Assembly: GCA_018399135.1 (NCBI GenBank) | Contig: JAGYPB010000025.1 | Span: 1 to 38,770, forward strand | Direction: 5' to 3' | Source of the DNA: Deltaproteobacteria bacterium | GTDB lineage: Bacteria; Desulfobacterota; Desulfuromonadia; Desulfuromonadales; Geopsychrobacteraceae | Length of the DNA: 38,770 nucleotides | In this document: positions 1 through 7,599 of the stretch, piece after piece | How positions within the stretch are numbered: position 1 is the stretch's first letter | Layout: each line of letters begins with the position of its first letter | The notes under the pieces: model-generated | What the model saw: only the letters and a program-made list of their open reading frames with translations | Told to the model about the DNA's origin: nothing | Database searches by the model: none | Translations under genes and position numbers: made by a program

Positions 1-1229
1 TCCATTTTGCCTTTGAGCACACGCCGATTTTTAACAATCTTGATCTTCACATCGAGCGCGGCGAAATCCTCTCCATCATCGGCCCCAACGGTTGCGGCAA
101 ATCGACCCTGTTGCGTCTACTGCGAGGGCATCTACGTCCTCAGGCCGGAGAGATCCGTTGGGATCAAACCCCGCTGCCACAGCTGTCATCGCGCCGCCTG
201 GCACGCCAGGTGGCCGTGGTTCCACAGACGACCCACGTTGACTTCCCCTTTACCGTTCGTGAAATGGTAGCCATGGGGCGTTACCCCCATCGCCAGGGGT
301 TATTTACCCTGGCCGGCGTTGATGACAACAAGGAGATTCAGGAGGCGCTGGCCTTGACCGATGTGGTGGAGCTGGCCGAACGTCAGGTCACTCAGCTCAG
401 TGGCGGCGAACTGCAACGGGTATTGCTCGCCCGCGCCCTGGCACAAAACACACCGGTACTGTTTCTCGATGAGGCGACCAGTCACCTCGATATCGATCAC
501 CGCCTTGAACTGGCTGAGTTGCTGGCGCGCCTCAACCGTGAACAGCACAAAACCATTGTTCAAGTCAGCCATGATCTCGATCTGGCAGCAGCGATCTCCC
601 AGCAGATTCTAATGCTCTCAAGCCATGGCGACATCGTCGCCCTCGGCACCCCGCAACAGGTGATGACTGCGGCCAATCTGCAGCGCCTGTTCCGGGTCAA
701 TGTACGCGTTGAAACCAACCCCTACACCGGCACCCCGCAGATCACCCCGCTGATCAATACCGCACCACGCAAACTGGGTCACCTGAAGATTCACCTGTTC
801 TGTGGTGGCGGCAGTGGCCGGATTCTTCTGCGCCGGCTGCATCTAGCCCAGGCACAGCTTAGTTGTGGCCCATTGAACCAGGGGGACTCCGACCACACAA
901 CAGCAATGGCCTTAAGCATTCCCACTATCGAAGAACTTCCGTTTTGCCCCTATTCGCCTGCTGCTTTAGAACAAACCCGTGCGAAGATAGAGAGGGCAGA
1001 CATCTGTGTGGTTGCAACCAACTGGTGGGGAGAGGGAAATCTGAGCTGTCTGGATCTGGCATTGGCAGCGCAAGCATTGAATAAAACCATTTACTTAATT
1101 AATCCCATACACGAAAATGACTTTACCAACAGGCGCGCCTGGAGCAAAATCGAACAACTTCACCGCCAGGGCGCTGTCTGGTTACGCAATGAAGATCAGC
1201 TGTTCGAGCTTCTGCAGGCAGGAACATAA
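1..1229 (+). CDS. ABC transporter ATP-binding protein (FecE/BtuD type) with C-terminal extension, 5' partial
   Basis: This is the ATPase of a probable iron-siderophore or cobalamin importer, acting on the inner face of the cytoplasmic membrane. The reading frame is already open at the window edge (frame of position 3), so the start lies outside. It shows a Walker A motif (GPNGCGKST, near base 85-111), a Q-loop (VVPQTTHVDFPFTVREMV), the signature LSGGE, Walker B (VLFLDEAT) and the switch histidine (VSHD). These match the FecE/BtuD branch. After about 250 residues of ATPase there are about 140 more that resemble a small Rossmann-like fold, starting with a glycine-rich strand-turn (LFCGGGSGR) and including an NWWGEGNLS loop. 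The matching permease and binding protein are not visible and presumably lie upstream. The ATPase call is firm. The substrate and the role of the extension are unknown. Confidence 0.88.
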   Translation, partial: HFAFEHTPIFNNLDLHIERGEILSIIGPNGCGKSTLLRLLRGHLRPQAGEIRWDQTPLPQLSSRRLARQVAVVPQTTHVDFPFTVREMVAMGRYPHRQGLFTLAGVDDNKEIQEALALTDVVELAERQVTQLSGGELQRVLLARALAQNTPVLFLDEATSHLDIDHRLELAELLARLNREQHKTIVQVSHDLDLAAAISQQILMLSSHGDIVALGTPQQVMTAANLQRLFRVNVRVETNPYTGTPQITPLINTAPRKLGHLKIHLFCGGGSGRILLRRLHLAQAQLSCGPLNQGDSDHTTAMALSIPTIEELPFCPYSPAALEQTRAKIERADICVVATNWWGEGNLSCLDLALAAQALNKTIYLINPIHENDFTNRRAWSKIEQLHRQGAVWLRNEDQLFELLQAGT

Positions 1230-1282
1230 ATGATGGAGAGAGATAGTTTTTCCAAGAAAAAACCATTAAGGGAGCTCATCTC

Positions 1283-2263
1283 ATGCCCACCACTGACCGC
1301 CAACGCATCCTGATTGCCGATGCGAACCTGATGGGTGTCGCCAGCCTGATCGGCACGTTGAAGGATCGTTATCATGTCGTTACCGCCAGCTCCAGCGATC
1401 AGCTGTTAACATTGATCCAGCAGCAATCCATTGATCTGTTGCTGCTCGACACCTGTCTGCCAGGTGATGATTCTTTCCAACTCTGCCACGCACTCCGGCA
1501 ATCGGAAAAAACGGTTCATCTGCCTATCATCTTTATTGCACCGCAGGCCTCTGCCCAACAGGAAGAAAAGGCCTTTGAATGTGGGGCTTCTGATTACATC
1601 GCCCGCCCCTTTACTGCCCCATCAGTCAAAGCGCGGGTTAAAAATCAATTAAAACTCAGCACCGCGCTGGGTGAACTCAAACATCTCAACACCCTGGCCC
1701 TCGACGCCAACCCTAACACTGGACTGCCGGGCAACAACAGCATTCATCTGGAACTGGAGCGGTTGCTGCATAGCCAGGAAGCGTGCTGCGTTATCTACGC
1801 TGATCTCGATCATTTCAAGCCCTACAACGATATTTATGGGTTTGCCCGCGGCGATGAAATGATCATCTTTACTGCCAACGTTATCCGGGTATCACTGCAC
1901 AGTTGCGGCTGTGGTGACGCTTTTGTCGGTCACATCGGTGGTGATGATTTCATGTTCACAGTGCCGTCGGCCGTTGCAGATGCGGTTACTAATGACATCC
2001 TGCGGCGAATTGATCTTGGCATAAATGAATTTTTTTCCGCTGAGGACAATGAGCGCGGACATCTCGTGGCGAGCAACCGGGAAGGGGTCGAACAACTCTA
2101 CCCTTTAACCAGCCTCAGCATGGGAGGCGTTGACCTGGCCAAGCGTGAGTTTAAGAGTGTCTTCGATATAATCGACGCCTGCACAGAAACCAAGAAACTG
2201 GCAAAACAAAAACAGGGCAGTAGTATCTATATCTGTCAACGCCATTCATCGCCTCAGCCATGA
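1283..2263 (+). CDS. Response-regulator receiver plus GGDEF diguanylate cyclase-like protein
   Basis: This is a cytoplasmic two-domain signalling protein of 326 residues. Residues 8-120 form a CheY-like receiver with the phosphoacceptor aspartate in LLLLDTCLPG. The N-terminal acidic pair is reduced (IADANLMG instead of a DD pair), and the usual Lys-Pro is Arg-Pro (IARPF). Residues about 150-310 form a GGDEF domain with an IGGDDF active-site loop and the DLDHFKPYND motif that binds substrate and metal. GGDDF is a conservative change, so cyclic-di-GMP synthesis is plausible. No RxxD inhibitory site is seen just before the loop. An AAGGGAG ribosome-binding site precedes the ATG. It lies 53 bases after the ABC ATPase on the same strand but is probably functionally unrelated. 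Confidence 0.88.
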   Translation: MPTTDRQRILIADANLMGVASLIGTLKDRYHVVTASSSDQLLTLIQQQSIDLLLLDTCLPGDDSFQLCHALRQSEKTVHLPIIFIAPQASAQQEEKAFECGASDYIARPFTAPSVKARVKNQLKLSTALGELKHLNTLALDANPNTGLPGNNSIHLELERLLHSQEACCVIYADLDHFKPYNDIYGFARGDEMIIFTANVIRVSLHSCGCGDAFVGHIGGDDFMFTVPSAVADAVTNDILRRIDLGINEFFSAEDNERGHLVASNREGVEQLYPLTSLSMGGVDLAKREFKSVFDIIDACTETKKLAKQKQGSSIYICQRHSSPQP

Positions 2264-2273
2264 TGACTGGGTT

Positions 2274-2870
2274 TCAGAGGTATTCCGGGTGGCGAAAGGA
2301 AAGCTCGAATCGACCAAGAAAGTTTTCCAGCAGACGGTAGGTGATTCCCCACAGAGGGCGGTCACTCCATTCAGACAAGTCGATCACCGGATGACGGCGG
2401 CCGGCACCGCGATAGTGAAAGTCGTGCAGGCGATGACGCGCCGGATCCAGCAAGGTACGAAAGGGTACCCAGAACAGATCAACCACCTCACCATTCAGAC
2501 AAAACTCAACCTCTTCGTCTAAATGATAAACAAAACAGGCAATGTGAATCGACAGATAAGCTCCGGCCAGATCATCGCTGCGGCCCAGGTAGTGCTGCGC
2601 AGAAAGCTCCAGTCCAATTTCTTCAAAGGTTTCGCGCTCAGCAGCGGCCCGTGGAGTAGCATCTCTCGGATCAACACACCCCCCCGGAAAAGCCAAATCG
2701 CCGGACCAGGGATCCAGCTCATGCTCAGCACGCCGGATAAACAAAACTTCCGTTTCACCGGTCTGCTCACGCAACAGCATGGCCACTGCCGCCCGGCGAA
2801 AATCCTGCTGCGTCAGCAGTTGTGGCTGGTATTGGGTCAGTCCGGCTCTGATCTGTTGCAGGTCAATCAT
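2274..2870 (-). CDS. Nudix hydrolase, CoA pyrophosphatase-like (NudL/YeaB family)
   Basis: This is a predicted Mg-dependent pyrophosphohydrolase acting on CoA or related nucleotides in the cytoplasm. The Nudix box reads GGCVDPRD, then seven residues, then RETFEEIGL. The first box glutamate is Asp, as is common in NudL relatives. The DPWSGDLAFPGG segment just before the box is the UPF0035/NudL hallmark. I chose the ATG at 2870, which lies 5 bases after the efpL stop. The frame stays open to a GTG at 2900, but that start would lie inside efpL. The length of about 198 residues is usual for the family. It is the last gene of the minus-strand group and is probably cotranscribed with efpL. Substrate identity is inferred from the family. 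Confidence 0.85.
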   Translation of the reverse strand: MIDLQQIRAGLTQYQPQLLTQQDFRRAAVAMLLREQTGETEVLFIRRAEHELDPWSGDLAFPGGCVDPRDATPRAAAERETFEEIGLELSAQHYLGRSDDLAGAYLSIHIACFVYHLDEEVEFCLNGEVVDLFWVPFRTLLDPARHRLHDFHYRGAGRRHPVIDLSEWSDRPLWGITYRLLENFLGRFELSFRHPEYL

Positions 2871-2875
2871 GGCGA

Positions 2876-3439
2876 CTAAGCTCGGGAAACGAACCGGCAC
2901 TCGCGCGTATCTACCTTGATTTTTTCCCCGCTTTCAAGGTAGCCCGGCACCTGCACACTGATCCCGGTTTCAAGTACCGCCTCCTTGGTCTGGGCGGTAG
3001 CAGTGGCGTGACGAATCGCCGGCGCGGTTTCGGTTACGGTCAACTCCACTACCTGAGGGAGGTCGATAGTGACGACCTGATCGTTATAGATCCCAAGGGT
3101 GACTTCGGCTCCTTCCAGCAGGTAGCCACGAATATCTTCATAGATGTCCCCGCCCAGCTCATATTGTTCAAAGCTTTCATTATCCATGAACACGCCGTGA
3201 TCAGCAGCAGCGTATAAAAACTGCCCTTTACGACGGGAAAAATCGGCCTCGTCAAGACGGTCGCCCGATTTGAATGAACCACTCAACACCTGGCCCGTCA
3301 ACAGATTGCGGTATTTGGTTTTGACCAGGGTATTGCCACCACGTGCGGTCGGCGACTGAAAACTGACGTCCACCACCAAGCAGGGGGCCGCATCAAGCTG
3401 AAAAATGACCCCACGACGAAAATCACTTGCTTCGATCAT
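2876..3439 (-). CDS. efpL: Elongation factor P-like protein EfpL (YeiP)
   Basis: This is a ribosome-binding factor of the EF-P family that relieves stalling on proline-containing and some other motifs. It has the usual three-domain EF-P length of about 187 residues. The loop that carries the modified lysine in canonical EF-P reads SPTARGGNTLVKTKYRN, with Arg at the tip. This matches the SPTARG loop of E. coli YeiP/EfpL rather than the PGKGG loop of EF-P, so I call EfpL. The ATG at 3439 is chosen because the conserved protein starts MIEASDFRRG and an AAGGAG lies 11 bases upstream. Thirteen extra codons are open further upstream but are not conserved-looking. A canonical efp and its modification genes are not in the window. 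Confidence 0.85.
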   Translation of the reverse strand: MIEASDFRRGVIFQLDAAPCLVVDVSFQSPTARGGNTLVKTKYRNLLTGQVLSGSFKSGDRLDEADFSRRKGQFLYAAADHGVFMDNESFEQYELGGDIYEDIRGYLLEGAEVTLGIYNDQVVTIDLPQVVELTVTETAPAIRHATATAQTKEAVLETGISVQVPGYLESGEKIKVDTRECRFVSRA

Positions 3440-3494
3440 AAATTCGGATGCTCCTTGAAAAGAAATTACGACGGACAAAAAATACTATTATTAT

Positions 3495-3551
3495 TGTATC
3501 TGGTCAGCTCTATCCTTGCGCAGGGTCGGGGAGCCTGTGCTGAACCTCTAC
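3495..3551 (-). repeat. Probable degenerate, internally deleted copy of the MITE family
   Basis: The plus strand carries GTATCTGGTCAGC at the left and GTGCTGAAC at the right, with TTGCGCAGGGTCGGGGA between them. The same blocks, in the same order, occur in the deleted and full copies at 24259 and 26333. It lies between efpL and the thioesterase, and its right end touches the thioesterase stop codon. No clear 8-bp target duplication remains. I regard it as an old copy and less certain than the other five. Confidence 0.5.
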
Positions 3552-3967
3552 CCTTCCTCACACTCCGGCAGCAGCGATTCGCTTTTGCGATAGGCTGTTC
3601 CCTGAAACCGGGCAATCTGCTGCCCCTGCTCATCATGAATATCAACCTGATAGACCCCGAGTCGCCGGTTGCAGGAAACCTCTTGTGCTTTCGCAACAAG
3701 AGTTCCGCCAAGAGCAGCATTGATGAATGTCATACTGGTATTGATCGCCAATGCCAGCTGTCCGCGACTGTTCACCGCCGCCGCAAAGGCAAAATCAGCC
3801 AGAGCAAAAAGAGCCCCACCATGAACAGTTTTGGCACCATTAAAGTGAAACGGCTGAATCACCATGTTCACCGTTGCGGCGCCCGGCTTCACTTCGAGCA
3901 ATTCAAAACCACAATGCCGGGCAAAATGATCGTTGGCGCGAAAAAAATCAAGGTATTCCTGCACCAT
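3548..3967 (-). CDS. Hotdog-fold thioesterase (PaaI/YbgC-like superfamily)
   Basis: This is a predicted acyl-CoA thioesterase of about 139 residues, the normal size for a single hotdog domain. The motif HGGALFALADFAFAAA marks the central helix of PaaI-type enzymes, with the HGG turn at its start. The NTSMTFINAALGGTLVAKA strand pair follows the family pattern. The ATG at 3967 overlaps the stop of the upstream small gene (TGATG), which indicates translational coupling. Three more codons upstream are open but would lie inside that gene. The substrate cannot be told from sequence. Confidence 0.8.
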   Translation of the reverse strand: MVQEYLDFFRANDHFARHCGFELLEVKPGAATVNMVIQPFHFNGAKTVHGGALFALADFAFAAAVNSRGQLALAINTSMTFINAALGGTLVAKAQEVSCNRRLGVYQVDIHDEQGQQIARFQGTAYRKSESLLPECEEG

Positions 3968-4155
3968 CACCCCCATAAACCGTCGGAAAACTTTTTTGCC
4001 AGCGGGCGCGGATTATGCAAGTGCTCGGCCGCGTTAGCCTTGACACCACACTTGCCGCAGATAACCGTCGGTTTATTTGAGCGGCGATCCATCTCTTCCA
4101 TCAACCCCTTGGCCTTGAGTTCACACATTTTCAGTTGTACCAATTCATCTTCCAT
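3967..4155 (-). CDS. Small CxxC protein, function unknown
   Basis: This is a 62-residue acidic-to-basic protein. Its N-terminal helix (MEDELVQLKMCELKAKG) is followed by a single CGKC pair and a histidine (AEHLH) that could bind zinc or form a half zinc ribbon. The ATG at 4155 is preceded by AGGAG at 6-base spacing, so the longer open frame (to 4221) is not needed. Its stop overlaps the start of the thioesterase. I do not recognise a named family. It may be a conserved small regulator or metal-binding protein, but nothing here defines its role. Confidence 0.65.
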   Translation of the reverse strand: MEDELVQLKMCELKAKGLMEEMDRRSNKPTVICGKCGVKANAAEHLHNPRPLAKKFSDGLWG

Positions 4156-4265
4156 AAAAACTCCTGTTGAGGTTTGGTCATTTAATAAAAAATCATAGCC
4201 GCAATTGGGGGCACAGCGCAAATCGAACTGATGGGTCGAAGTAAGATTTTAAGTAGAAAGGTTAT

Positions 4266-4760
4266 TTAGACAGGTGACTTCTTGCGTGGCTCTTTGCGAA
4301 AAACCCCATCGCTGCCACGGCGATATTGGGGTTTTTCCTTTTCCAGGGCGCGGTGATAGAAAAAATTAAACGAAGGGGCTTTGTTCGGCCTGGTAACGAC
4401 CGGACGAACAGGGGTCGGTGCTACCGGGACTTCATCTGGTGCAAAGATAGCCTCAAGGAGTGAATTGAGAAAACGGCTGAACTTTTGAGCGGGATCAAGG
4501 TTCGCTGTTGGCTTGTCAGACGCAGACGTGACCTTAGTCTGAAGACGCCTGGCCAGTTCTTCATCATAGCGTGCCCGGCGCGCCGGATCGGCAAGAATTC
4601 GATAAGCGTTATTGACCTGGCGGAAAAGTTCAGCAGCAGCTTCCGAGCCGTGATTGGTGTCGGGATGAAAGCGCTTGGCCAGACTGCGATAGGCTGTTCT
4701 GATCCGCGGCAGATCAGCATCCGTCGGTATCCCCAGCAATCTGTAGTAGTCTAATGCCAT
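4266..4760 (-). CDS. J-domain (DnaJ-like) protein
   Basis: This is a cytoplasmic Hsp70 co-chaperone candidate of about 164 residues. Residues 1-65 form a complete J domain starting MALDYYRLLGI, with the catalytic HPD motif in RFHPDTNHG and the helix IV pattern RRARYDEEL. No glycine-rich or CxxCxGxG zinc region follows, so it is a class III J protein. The C-terminal 95 residues are basic and low in recognisable features. I prefer the ATG at 4760 to the upstream codon at 4805, because the J domain begins there. It sits between lemA and the small CxxC gene on the same strand. Confidence 0.82.
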   Translation of the reverse strand: MALDYYRLLGIPTDADLPRIRTAYRSLAKRFHPDTNHGSEAAAELFRQVNNAYRILADPARRARYDEELARRLQTKVTSASDKPTANLDPAQKFSRFLNSLLEAIFAPDEVPVAPTPVRPVVTRPNKAPSFNFFYHRALEKEKPQYRRGSDGVFRKEPRKKSPV

Positions 4761-4857
4761 AAAAAACACCCTGAACCCTGTCCGATGGATGATAGAAGTC
4801 GACAAGCTCGCATCAACCGGTCGTCCTTGTTCTTGTCGACTGCATCACGGTGAAACT

Positions 4858-5427
4858 TTAACCGGTAGCAAAGCTCACGGTGACATCCTGACGATGTTCG
4901 GGATCAATCATCCAAAGGGTGCTCGGCTGGAACTTGAACATATTGGCGATGACCAGATCAGGGAACTGTCCAAGCCGGGTGTTGTAGATAGTCACCGAAG
5001 CATTGTAGAGTTCGCGCCGATCAGCAATCTGATCTTCGATTTCGGTGATCCGGTAACTGAGCTGGCGAAAACCGGCATCGGCCTTGAGGTCGGGGTAACG
5101 TTCCACCACCATGAACAGGGATTTCAGGGTATCGGTCAGCATGTTCTGAGCTTGCAGTTGCTGTTCATCGGTGCGCGCCGAGTTGACCATGGAACGTGCC
5201 TTGACCACTGCTTCAAGGGTTTTCTGCTCGTGCTGCATGTACCCTTCGCAGACCTTGATCAACTTGGGAAGTTCGTCGTAGCGCTGTTTTAACAGTACGT
5301 CAATGTTGCTCCAATCCTGGATGATGGTGTTTTTCAGGGCAATAAAGCCATTGTAGATGATAATGGTATAAATAATCACCGCGACCAACAACAGCAACAA
5401 CACACCCAATGTGATCCAACCGGTCAT
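4858..5427 (-). CDS. lemA: LemA family membrane protein
   Basis: This is a single-pass inner-membrane protein of the LemA family. The N-terminal segment WITLGVLLLLLVAVIIYTI is the membrane anchor, followed by the family motif YNGFIALKN and a long alpha-helical domain (NIDVLLKQRYDELPKLI, YPDLKAD, LYNASVTIYNTRLGQFPD). The length of 189 residues is typical. The ATG at 5427 has AGGAG 7 bases upstream; two further in-frame codons (TTG at 5433) are unlikely. It lies 32 bases after the GIDE/EF-hand gene and is probably cotranscribed with it. LemA next to a GIDE-type membrane protein is a recurrent bacterial arrangement, but its function is not established. Confidence 0.93.
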   Translation of the reverse strand: MTGWITLGVLLLLLVAVIIYTIIIYNGFIALKNTIIQDWSNIDVLLKQRYDELPKLIKVCEGYMQHEQKTLEAVVKARSMVNSARTDEQQLQAQNMLTDTLKSLFMVVERYPDLKADAGFRQLSYRITEIEDQIADRRELYNASVTIYNTRLGQFPDLVIANMFKFQPSTLWMIDPEHRQDVTVSFATG

Positions 5428-5459
5428 AATCAAGCTCCTTTTTATGCATGAGGAAAGGA

Positions 5460-7484
5460 TTAGTTTAGATAATCAAGCAGCAAATAAATGGACGCTCCCA
5501 GCAGCATGGTACTTAACAATAACAAGCCGGCGGCTGTATTGCGATAGTTTCCAGTTAAATGGGTCTCGGAATGGGTTTCCGCGATAATCAGCGGACGCCC
5601 CGGTTGTTGTCCGATAACGATATGATCTTCCTGACGTCGGCGTTGTTGGCTGCGCTTCATCATGCGCTGATGGTACACCTGTTCTTCGATCTGCGCGCGC
5701 GCAACGTCCCATTCATCAACACAGATTTCTCCGTCACCGTCAAGATCAAACTCCTGCAGACGTTGCGGGTCGTGTTTAAGATCACGCAACGCCGTCTGTA
5801 CCTCTTCGCGCAGGGTATCACCCTCCTCCTGTTTGCCGGCAGCAAAACCAAGCACGTAAAGCAGGGTTCCTTCGATGATAATTTCTTCCTGCCACTTTTC
5901 CGTTTGATCAGAATCAAAGCGGGTCAAACCGATCTGACCGGGAAACCCCTCCTGCCGGGTACCGGCGCGCACCCGCCCACCGGCAGGATGAATTTCGATG
6001 CGGCCGGTATCATCTTCGAGGAAAAACGAGGCATTGTCGCTCGTGGTGACACTAACCGCCTGCCAACGGTCGTTTTTGTCCTTACGGTAACGGGTCAGGC
6101 GATAGTAGACGCAAGGCATATGGGACATGGGAGTCACCAGGGCATATTTGCGCAGGGCTTTACCCTTGACCTCAACCATTCCCATCGCAATGGATCGGAT
6201 GCGACTGGTGGGGGTATTCTCAATCTTGCGCTTGATGCGTAGATGATAAAATCCGTAATAAAACGACAACACCGCCAGAACAAAGGGCGCCGCGCCTGAA
6301 GCAATACTGTGGTAGGCGATCTGATCGACCAGATCGCTCTGATCAACCATCAATAACAACATAAAGCTTAAAAAACCGCCACCAAAAGCAGCAGCTGTCC
6401 AGATACGCCGCGCCGTCCAGGCGGCCGGCGCACTCGGCGGGGGAGCCGGCAACATGGGCGCAGGAGCCCTCTGTTCTGGCGCTTCACGGCTTGCTGATAG
6501 CGCATTATCGTTACCAGCTGTCGCAGTGGCAATTTCATTCATCAACGGATGCAACCCTACCTGGGTGTCTTCAGCTAATTCGCCGGCGGCCAGCAGCGGT
6601 GACGCCAAAAGGGTACCCAACAGGGAAGGTTCAGCGGCCTGACCTTCACGATTGTCGGACTTACGTGGCAGCGAACCATGACGCCACAGATCAGCCATTA
6701 ACCAGCCATAGCGGGTCATGCCATTGAGATTATGACGCAAGGCATCCTGATCATTTTTATCAGCACGGCGCAATTGACAGCCTGGTAACAGGGCCAGACC
6801 AAGCTCAGTATGGAGCTGAAAGGCGACGGATCCTTCTTCCATCAACCTAAGCAGTGCCTCAAGATTTTTCCGACTACTCAAGGTGGCAGCCTCGCCCAAC
6901 CCTTCAGGGTTGAAACGCCCGGGGAAGACTCGCACCGCGGCCGTTATTTTTTTGCTGTCATCAAGCAGATAGAAATCGAGAACCGGTTGCCCCTGCAGAA
7001 TCATGCTGAGCAGCGGCTGCTGATCTTCGTGACGGACTGCATCACGTCCGCGATAAGCGTTGCCGGCCAGCATGCGCGCCATCAGTTTATCAGCCAAACC
7101 ACCAGACACATCCGCCAGCACCGCCAAAACAGTACCACCTTTGCTAAATACAACCTCCTCTTGCCGACAAGCAAATACCACCTGGCTGCTGGAAGTTTCA
7201 AAGCCATAGATACGCTTTGGAGAAAAAGTGGGCGAAATCGGATCAATCAACCAATGGACATAAGCAGACTCAGCCAAAGTGGCCGAGACTTTTTCCATCT
7301 CAGTGCGCCCCCCCTGAGCCAGTTGGGCCAGGCTGCGGCCAAGCAGGCGCTGACGACTCTGAAACATATCGAGCTGATGGCGTTCAAACAGCAGACGCAG
7401 AAAACCCTCAAACCGCTCCGGCGGCTGGGGATATTGCTGGACAATAAGAAGGGAATCCTGAGACATACGACCCGACCTGGACAT
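5460..7484 (-). CDS. Large membrane protein with GIDE-like (MULAN) domain and EF-hand
   Basis: This is a 674-residue protein in three parts. Residues 1-340 are a soluble region I do not recognise, ending in a proline-rich linker. Two membrane segments follow (about 355-375, IWTAAAFGGGFLSF; and about 395-412, APFVLAVLSFYYGF). The next region resembles the GIDE domain of mitochondrial E3 ligase MULAN relatives (ENTPTSRIRSIAMGMVEVKG, PCVYYRLTRY), but there is no RING. Residues 580-591 are a textbook EF-hand loop, DLDGDGEICVDE, with all calcium positions filled. A last membrane helix is at about 650-670. The start could be 7484 or the second ATG at 7466; neither has a strong ribosome-binding site. 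It heads the group with lemA. Calcium binding and a membrane role are inferred. Confidence 0.75.
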   Translation of the reverse strand: MSRSGRMSQDSLLIVQQYPQPPERFEGFLRLLFERHQLDMFQSRQRLLGRSLAQLAQGGRTEMEKVSATLAESAYVHWLIDPISPTFSPKRIYGFETSSSQVVFACRQEEVVFSKGGTVLAVLADVSGGLADKLMARMLAGNAYRGRDAVRHEDQQPLLSMILQGQPVLDFYLLDDSKKITAAVRVFPGRFNPEGLGEAATLSSRKNLEALLRLMEEGSVAFQLHTELGLALLPGCQLRRADKNDQDALRHNLNGMTRYGWLMADLWRHGSLPRKSDNREGQAAEPSLLGTLLASPLLAAGELAEDTQVGLHPLMNEIATATAGNDNALSASREAPEQRAPAPMLPAPPPSAPAAWTARRIWTAAAFGGGFLSFMLLLMVDQSDLVDQIAYHSIASGAAPFVLAVLSFYYGFYHLRIKRKIENTPTSRIRSIAMGMVEVKGKALRKYALVTPMSHMPCVYYRLTRYRKDKNDRWQAVSVTTSDNASFFLEDDTGRIEIHPAGGRVRAGTRQEGFPGQIGLTRFDSDQTEKWQEEIIIEGTLLYVLGFAAGKQEEGDTLREEVQTALRDLKHDPQRLQEFDLDGDGEICVDEWDVARAQIEEQVYHQRMMKRSQQRRRQEDHIVIGQQPGRPLIIAETHSETHLTGNYRNTAAGLLLLSTMLLGASIYLLLDYLN

Positions 7485-7553
7485 TAGTTAGTATTTATGA
7501 GTATAGCCACATAACTCATGTCGCGGCAAGTATTAAGTAAACACAATAACCAT

Positions 7554-7582
7554 TTGGCGTTGCGCTAAACAGATGCTAGTAT
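7554..7582 (+). promoter_or_regulatory. Sigma-70-type promoter of the hybrid sensor kinase gene
   Basis: TTGGCG (7554-7559) and TAGTAT (7577-7582) are separated by exactly 17 bases. This gives good -35 and -10 boxes 18 bases before the first ATG at 7600. The region between the divergent GIDE gene and this kinase holds no other feature that I can see. Confidence 0.6.
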
Positions 7583-7599
7583 GCAAAAGTTAGGTTTAA

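Noticed and set aside
3455-4198. A 247-codon open frame on the plus strand opposite efpL, the thioesterase and the CxxC gene
   Set aside because: It runs antisense to three well-supported genes, crosses their boundaries and its product has no recognisable domain or ribosome-binding site.
5559-6242. A 227-codon open frame on the plus strand inside the GIDE/EF-hand gene
   Set aside because: Antisense shadow of a gene with clear domains; no start signals and no family resemblance.
6810-7487. A 225-codon open frame on the plus strand inside the 5' part of the GIDE/EF-hand gene
   Set aside because: The sense frame is longer, lies in an ordered operon and has good codon use; the antisense frame is low in features.
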